Source: Goniomonas avonlea
Taxonomy: Eukaryota; Cryptophyceae; Goniomonadida; Goniomonadaceae
NCBI GenBank assembly: GCA_003573635.1
Contig: QUTJ01031397.1
Coordinates: 1-11,421, forward strand
Length of the DNA: 11,421 nt
Direction: 5' to 3'
Positions 8,001-11,421 of this stretch are shown piece after piece; position 1 is the first letter of the stretch; the number at the start of each line of letters is the position of its first letter. A program made the translations under genes and the position numbers. The notes under the pieces were generated by a model. The model had not been told where the DNA came from and searched no databases. It worked only from the letters and a program-made list of their open reading frames with translations.

Positions 8001-8089
8001 TTGCGGTGACTGTGGCAACATTCGAAGGGCCCAGTGTTGAGCAGTTGCGCACTGCGTCGTCGGAGCTGGGGCCCGTGACCGATCAGTGA
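5072..8089 (+). CDS. Unrecognised multi-exon gene, about 533 residues (model)
   Basis: I do not recognise the product. A phase-consistent model joins 5072-5105, 5152-5610, 5650-5778, 5876-6016, 6152-6189, 6309-6384, 6547-6676, 7051-7249, 7334-7543, 7678-7758 and 7985-8089 (TGA stop). Best supported are the 46-nt intron 5106-5151 (GTGAGA...CTCTAG), the 39-nt intron 5611-5649 (GTGAGA...TGTGTAG), exon 5876-6016 (DECWIYITIDFTKPVHPFY, then GTGAGT), the join 6384/6547 (THPDTHNLA-ISVEVNSV), and the three phase-0 joins after 7249. The N-terminal 140 residues are acidic then Ser/Pro-rich and probably disordered. The middle (residues 200-300) is rich in aromatic and beta-forming residues, like a globular beta domain. 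A Pro-rich stretch with several PxxP motifs lies at about 472-499. I see no signal peptide or membrane helix. Weak points are the donor 5779, the 38-nt exon 6152-6189 and the acceptor 7050. The gene may also continue past 8089. Confidence 0.5.
6081..6091. repeat. Poly-C tract in intron 4 of the unrecognised gene
   Basis: A run of 11 C within the modelled intron 6017-6151. A length error here would not affect the exon model. Confidence 0.9.
6820..7036. repeat. Pyrimidine-rich CTCCTCTC tract in intron 7
   Basis: The plus strand is strongly C/T biased with many CTCCTCTCC words. It sits just upstream of exon 7051-7249 and may act as an extended polypyrimidine tract. Open frames across it on both strands (Ser/Leu/Pro-rich on plus, Arg/Glu-rich on minus) reflect composition only. 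Confidence 0.75.
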
Positions 8090-8712
8090 TGTATCTCTCT
8101 GCGTGTGGGTGGGCTTGTGTGTAGAGGGGGGGGGGGGGGGGCGATCGAGCAAGCGATAGGAAGAGAGAGCAATAGGTCCCCGTAACTTTCGAAAGCAAGC
8201 GGTCCACACTCCAGTTGGCTTTGCGCACCTGGCTCTGGGTTGGGCCACTGCGCACTCCATCTGGGCCCCGGCGCAACCTTGGGTGAAAGCTTGCGGGCTG
8301 CTGTCTCGTCAGGCATATCCCGCGTGCCACCTTCGTCAGCATCAACGATAGGGAGATGACGAGGCCCGGGCTGTGGCGGGGTGGTCTCTGGGATGTCGGT
8401 GCCAGACTGCAGATGATATGAGCAATGCCAACTTGAAAGAGTTCCGAATACCCTTATCAGTGTTCACAGTATTTCTCCGCCACGGTAGAGGCGGTTTCAT
8501 ACGTTGCGGCTCGCTGGATTCTGCCAAGGACTAATGCCGACCTGGAACAGCGTCTGAAGCGATATCTGGTTCCATATGATCACGAATATCTTCGGACGTG
8601 TGCGTGCCATCGTTCCAAATGACCACAACTGGTTCCAATAGGCCACCGTCCAAAGAGCGCACCACGGAACTAACACTCCCAGAGAAGCAAAGAGCTAAAA
8701 TAACTCCTTACC
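8090..8712. other. Unresolved region with coding-like frames on both strands
   Basis: A 16-nt poly-G run is at 8126-8141. On plus, a short ORF from the ATG at 8418 reads MSNANLKEFRIPLSVF, and an overlapping frame reads TNADLEQRLKRYLVPYDHEY (8540-8600). On minus, one frame reads LLEPVVVIWNDGTHTSEDI (about 8640-8580) and another IPETTPPQPGPRHLPIVDADE (about 8390). A minus 45-nt GTATTC...TCTGCAG intron-like stretch and a minus CCAG/GTGCGC donor are present. The phases do not join into one model on either strand. Exons of a neighbouring gene are likely here, but I cannot choose the strand. Confidence 0.3.
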
Positions 8713-9599
8713 AGCAAGTCTTGGCCCAGCTCCCCTGAGCCTGTTCCTCTTTGGACGTCTGGTGCTGGTTGGCGCTGCTGCTCCTGCTGTTCCTCATCCT
8801 TCTCCTCCCCCGTCCGCAGTTGCAGCTCATCCTGCTGCTCCTCACGTTTCCAGTGCTGGTTCCGTTGTCGGTCGGCTTGCTGCTGAGACTGCTGTGGTTT
8901 CTCAAGCTCTCTCATGACCTGCTCCCCCTTCTGCCGTTCTTGTGACACCTCTTGATCCTGCTCTGTTGACAGCTTCTGCTCTGCCACAGGCCCTGCCTCC
9001 GAGTCCTGTCCTGCCACAGTCCCCGCGTCCGGCCCTGCCACAGTCCCCGCGTCCTGGCCTGTCACAGACCCCACCTCCTGTTCCGTCACAGACCCCAGCT
9101 CCTTCTCTGGCCCAGATTTTGCGACAGGACCAAGCGCCTGCCCTGTCACAGACTCCGGCCCAGGCCCCGCCTCGGACTCTGCTCCCCCCAGCTTCGGCTC
9201 CTGCTCTGAGACAGGTCCCTGATCCTGCTCTGTCACAGACCCCAGTTCCTGCCTCGGCTTTGACTTCCACCCAGGGAGTAAGCAGTCAGACATGCGAGAA
9301 GTGCCGAGAAGCGAAGGGGAAGACCCTTTCGCGCCACCCAGCAGCACCGCGGCCGCCACAGCCACAGCCAGCCCGCTAGTGTCAAGGTACCGACTGCCAC
9401 GACGCGCGTCGACAGCAGGTGCATTCTTGTTGTGGAGTCCAGCTGCCCCACGCCGCACGTCACCGATCACCCACACCAGCTGCACACACCACACGTCACC
9501 ACCAGCTGCACCACACCACGCATCACCGATCACCCACACCAACACCAGCTGTGCACCACGCCGCACGTCACCGATCACCCGCACCAGCCACCACACCAC
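8713..9599 (-). CDS. Candidate long exon coding a Gln/Glu-rich, 8-residue-repeat protein
   Basis: The minus strand is open for about 309 codons from 9599. After a repeat-derived start come an Ala/Val segment and then copies of an octapeptide like GSVTEQEV, GSVTGQDA and GTVAGPDA. A polar Gln/Glu/Arg stretch (REEQQDELQLRTGEEKDEEQ) could form a coiled coil. The frame ends at a good donor (GCTG/GTAAGG, exon end 8712), followed 42 nt on by GTGTTAG (8670). That matches the intron size used elsewhere, but the next coding-like frame is in a different phase. The first 60 or so codons lie in a minisatellite and are doubtful. I do not recognise the protein. The plus strand is also open here (a Pro/Gln/Ser-rich 145-residue frame), so the strand is not certain. 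Confidence 0.35.
8985..9245. repeat. 24-bp degenerate minisatellite
   Basis: Units of the type CCTGCCACAGTCCCCGCGTC or CTGTCACAGACCCCAGCTCC recur with a 24-bp period and with insertions that mostly keep a multiple of three. Adjacent best copies lie near 9006-9060. This explains the octapeptide repeats on minus and the SQTPxP repeats on plus. Confidence 0.8.
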
Positions 9600-9606
9600 G
9601 CGTCAC
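9441..9606. repeat. CACC-rich minisatellite (CGTCACCGATCACCC units)
   Basis: CATCACCGATCACCC or CGTCACCGATCACCC occurs near 9459, 9520 and 9566, separated by CACACCAGCTGCAC-type spacers. It is a variable-length tandem array with a strongly C/A-biased plus strand. Confidence 0.85.
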
Positions 9607-9772
9607 GGAGGCGATAGGCAGTGGCATGCGGAAACAGCTCTGCATTTCGTCCGCCTGTGCCCTGCGTCTCACTGGCAGTCTCGCCGCCCCACCTTCTCCC
9701 TTGTCTATTACTAGTTATCCTTGAGGGCGGTATGCCCTCCTCCCGTGCCGCTCGTGCTGAACTAGACACTGC

Positions 9773-9812
9773 AAGTCACCTCCGCTGCACTGACACTGAA
9801 GTCACCTCCGCT
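9773..9812. repeat. Two copies of AAGTCACCTCCGCT
   Basis: The 14-bp word is at 9773-9786 and 9799-9812, a 26-bp period. Its complement resembles the CGGAGGTGACT word in the array at 9957-10087. Confidence 0.85.
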
Positions 9813-9956
9813 GTTGTTCGGTCTGGTGGGCGCCGCCACACGGCCTCACACCCTCCTCCCGCAGCAGGTCCTGACGCGATTCGATCTCCCCTCGCTCCGC
9901 TAGTGCTGCCAACTGACTTTGCAAGGCCATCTCGGTCGCTGTTCGGTTTTGAGGGT

Positions 9957-10087
9957 GACGCCAGGTAGGAGGCGACTGCACCAGAGCTGATGGAGGGCGA
10001 GGCCAAGTGAGCCGGAGGTGACTGCGCCAGAGCTGATGAGGGCGACGCCATGCAAGTGAGCCGGAGGCGACTGCGCCAGAGCTGATA
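9957..10087. repeat. 46-49-bp tandem repeat, 3 copies
   Basis: Three units share GGAGGYGACTGCRCCAGAGC. CCAGAGCTGA starts at 9981 and 10027, and the third equivalent at 10076. Indels around GACGCCATGCAAGTGAGCC cause the length change. Minus-strand frames across it repeat a hydrophobic peptide and are probably not real. Confidence 0.9.
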
Positions 10088-10145
10088 CGCGTTTCATTTA
10101 TATCGCCATGCATCTGCTGGGGGAGGTTTGGAATGAAACTTGCCT

Positions 10146-10529
10146 CTACCGGTATTCCAACGTTGCTCCAAGTTGTAGCTCCTTGGCCTCGCCCTTGGCA
10201 GGGTATCCGATCAGTGTCACTGAGTCAATCCTGGGTTGAGACACATGCATGCTACAATTCAGACCTTGGGACAATCGGACGGGAAATTCCAAGGGCGACA
10301 CGGATCCGATGATCCGAGGTGCAAATGTTGATACTGGATTCGCACGAGTACGTGAAGATATCTCATGTCCTGATCTCACCCCTCGATGGGCGAGGTCAAT
10401 GAAACAAATCAAACAAGAACCTCGAGTGTTCCTTGGGTGCAACTGCACTGCGTTGATCGAACACACCGCGGCATGTTCAGAGGCAGACTCGGCTTGAACA
10501 ACACCCTGGCAGACCAGGTGATCCACCAC
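10146..10529 (-). CDS. Candidate exon(s), unrecognised, minus strand
   Basis: The minus strand is open for 127 codons. The last part reads APRIIGSVSPLEFPVRLSQ and then QPRIDSVTLIGYPAKGEAKE, ending LEYR before TAG. The TAG is also the start of a donor-like G/GTAGAG, so this may be an exon that continues leftward. The 'P.I..V.L.G.P..G' pattern recalls Ig-like repeats such as those of AIR9-type proteins, but that is only a resemblance. The opposite strand has an 82-codon frame (10249-10497). No start or upstream splice site could be fixed. Confidence 0.3.
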   Translation of the reverse strand: MVDHLVCQGVVQAESASEHAAVCSINAVQLHPRNTRGSCLICFIDLAHRGVRSGHEISSRTRANPVSTFAPRIIGSVSPLEFPVRLSQGLNCSMHVSQPRIDSVTLIGYPAKGEAKELQLGATLEYR

Positions 10530-10551
10530 CGCTGCCGCTGAGTCAACCTTT

Positions 10552-10610
10552 AGGCCTCTGAATCAGCGCCTCGGACTCCTTAAGGCCTCTGAATTAGCGC
10601 CTAGGACTCC
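10552..10610. repeat. 28-bp direct repeat, 31-bp period
   Basis: AGGCCTCTGAATCAGCGCCT with its continuation (10552-10579) recurs at 10583-10610 with two substitutions in 28 bp. It lies about 100 bp beyond the phosphatase stop codon, in its presumed 3' flank. Confidence 0.95.
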
Positions 10611-10708
10611 CAGTTGCCAGCGGGGCGTGTGTGGGTAAATCAGGTGTATTACGACTAAGGACCGCAGTGTCTCGCGCGCGCAGAGCAGCCAGCAGCACCG
10701 CGGTTGAC

Positions 10709-11421
10709 TTAGTAGGGCTTGGGCGTGACGAGGTTGGAGAAGTCTTGGGTGGTGGGCGGGGGCGCGGGCCGCGGGGTGACGAGGGGCGACCCGGCGGGGG
10801 TCGGGAGAGGAGACCCATCGTTCCACCCTGGGACCATGAAGGGCGACCAGCCGTGCAGGTTGCTGCCGGTGATGACCTTGGGCATGGTGTGCAGGTGCTG
10901 GTTGATGAGCAGGATGGCGCCGGCGTTGTTGTTGCTGCCGCAGTAGTCCGTGGCGGAGAAGACTGTCACGAGCATGCCCTTGCTGAAGAACTCGTACCCT
11001 GCGTGCGGCGTGTGAAACGGCCGGGTGCGAGTGCGGGGGGCCACTGCAAAAATACTAGGGTGGGAGCGGGAGAGGGGAGAGGGACAGGGAGAGGGAGAGG
11101 GAGGGGAGGGGGCCGGGGACGAGATGGAGAGGGGGAGAAGGGAAAAAGGGAGCGGGAAAAGGAGAGTGAGGTGAGTTTTAGGGAGAGGGAGAGGAAAGAG
11201 GGAGAGGGAGGAAGGGAGATGGAGAGGGAGAGGAAGTGGGAGAGGAAGTGGAAGAGGAAGAGGAAGAAGATGAGAGATCGGGTAGGGAGGGGCGGGATAG
11301 TGCAACGGAGGTGAGGAAACACGTACCCGAGGGGACCATCTGGTGTGCGCGCACAATAAGCTCAAGGTGATTGTCCTGGCAGAATGCCTCCACGACCTCG
11401 GGGCCAAACTTTGACGAGGTG
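10709..11421 (-). CDS. PPP-family Ser/Thr protein phosphatase, C-terminal two exons, 5' part outside the window
   Basis: The exon running from the right edge to 11327 reads KFGPEVVEAFCQDNHLELI and then VRAHQMVPSG. It is spliced in phase 1 over intron 11326-10999 (GTACGT...CACGCAG) to exon 10998-10709. That exon reads GYEFFSKGMLVTVFSATDYC and then NNNAGAILLI, with TAA at 10711-10709. These are the final catalytic motifs of metal-dependent PPP phosphatases: the RAH histidine that binds metal, GYEFF, and the SAxxYC loop of the beta12-beta13 region. SATxYCGxxNNAGAIL rather than SAPNYC is the form I associate with the kelch-type PPKL/BSL group, so that subfamily is my first choice. The kelch and main catalytic parts would lie outside the window. 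After the domain comes a tail of about 50 residues rich in Pro, Thr and Ser (SPLPTPAGSPLVTPRPAP), probably flexible. Confidence 0.85.
   Translation of the reverse strand, partial: PRQSLAPRSWRHSARTITLSLLCAHTRWSPRVRVSSPPLHYPAPPYPISHLLPLPLPLPLPLPLPLHLPSSLSLFPLPLPKTHLTLLFPLPFSLLPLSISSPAPSPPSPSPCPSPLSRSHPSIFAVAPRTRTRPFHTPHAGYEFFSKGMLVTVFSATDYCGSNNNAGAILLINQHLHTMPKVITGSNLHGWSPFMVPGWNDGSPLPTPAGSPLVTPRPAPPPTTQDFSNLVTPKPY
11056..11276. repeat. Polypurine tract (plus) / polypyrimidine (minus) within the phosphatase intron
   Basis: About 220 bp are almost only G and A on the plus strand (GGGAGAGG, GGAAGAGGA words). Because the gene reads on minus, the intron RNA is CU-rich over most of its length. Open frames on both strands (RERERE on plus, SLPLPL on minus) are by-products. 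Confidence 0.9.

Larger units (their letters stand above)
9600..10145. other. No convincing gene; scattered repeats
   Basis: Open frames of 90-115 residues occur on both strands, but they overlap tandem repeats, contradict each other and show no family motif. Two repeat sets are listed separately. I assign no coding function. Confidence 0.5.

Noticed and set aside
8942-9379. 145-residue plus ORF rich in Pro and SQT
   Set aside because: It is explained by the 24-bp repeat and has no splice or domain support; the minus frame is longer.
10631-11314. 227-residue plus ORF ending in RERERE
   Set aside because: It is antisense to the phosphatase exon and then runs through a polypurine intron.
1-11421. 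tRNA, rRNA, phage, IS or toxin-antitoxin features
   Set aside because: I looked for tRNA box B, rRNA blocks, transposase motifs and operon-like packing on both strands and saw none.

Overview
The window looks like nuclear DNA of a microbial eukaryote, perhaps an alga or another protist. It is fairly GC-rich and full of micro- and minisatellites, and no long bacterial-type ORF or operon is present. Recognisable protein motifs are cut into exons by very short GT-AG introns of about 39-49 nt. Donors are often GTGCG or GTGAG, and acceptors are pyrimidine-rich CAG or TAG. I cannot name the species. The end of a phosphatase resembling the kelch-type PPKL/BSL group, best known from plants, green algae and alveolates, is only a soft hint.

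Layout. (1) Positions 1-1608, minus strand: 5' part of a UPF1/SEN1-like superfamily 1 helicase gene. It has an Arg/Gly-rich N-terminus, an interior exon pair around a 48-nt intron, and a Walker A exon at 266-363. A four-copy 39-bp repeat follows in the next intron, and the gene runs off the left edge. (2) 1609-1833: a 225-bp divergent promoter region with three perfect odd-length palindromes. (3) 1834-3614, plus strand: a complete endonuclease/exonuclease/phosphatase (EEP, CCR4/Angel-like) gene with four exons. Two introns are 48-49 nt; the third is longer and is built of a tandem duplication plus CTCACT repeats. (4) 3615-5071: a repeat-dense intergenic block with (GA)n, a duplicated composite element, a five-copy 21-bp array and a 91-bp foldback. 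(5) 5072-8089, plus strand: a gene of about eleven exons coding for roughly 533 residues that I could assemble from phase-matched splice sites but not identify. (6) 8090-10708: poorly resolved DNA with several minisatellites, one long repeat-bearing minus ORF and a second minus candidate exon. (7) 10709-11421, minus strand: the last two exons of a PPP-family Ser/Thr phosphatase, separated by a 328-nt polypurine/polypyrimidine intron.

The identifiable products are nuclear or cytoplasmic RNA and signalling enzymes: an RNA/DNA helicase, a deadenylase-like nuclease and a phosphatase. The helicase and nuclease genes are head to head, so they may share regulation. Nothing else indicates that the genes form one pathway. 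All exon boundaries are read by eye from splice consensus and reading-frame phase and have not been tested against transcripts.
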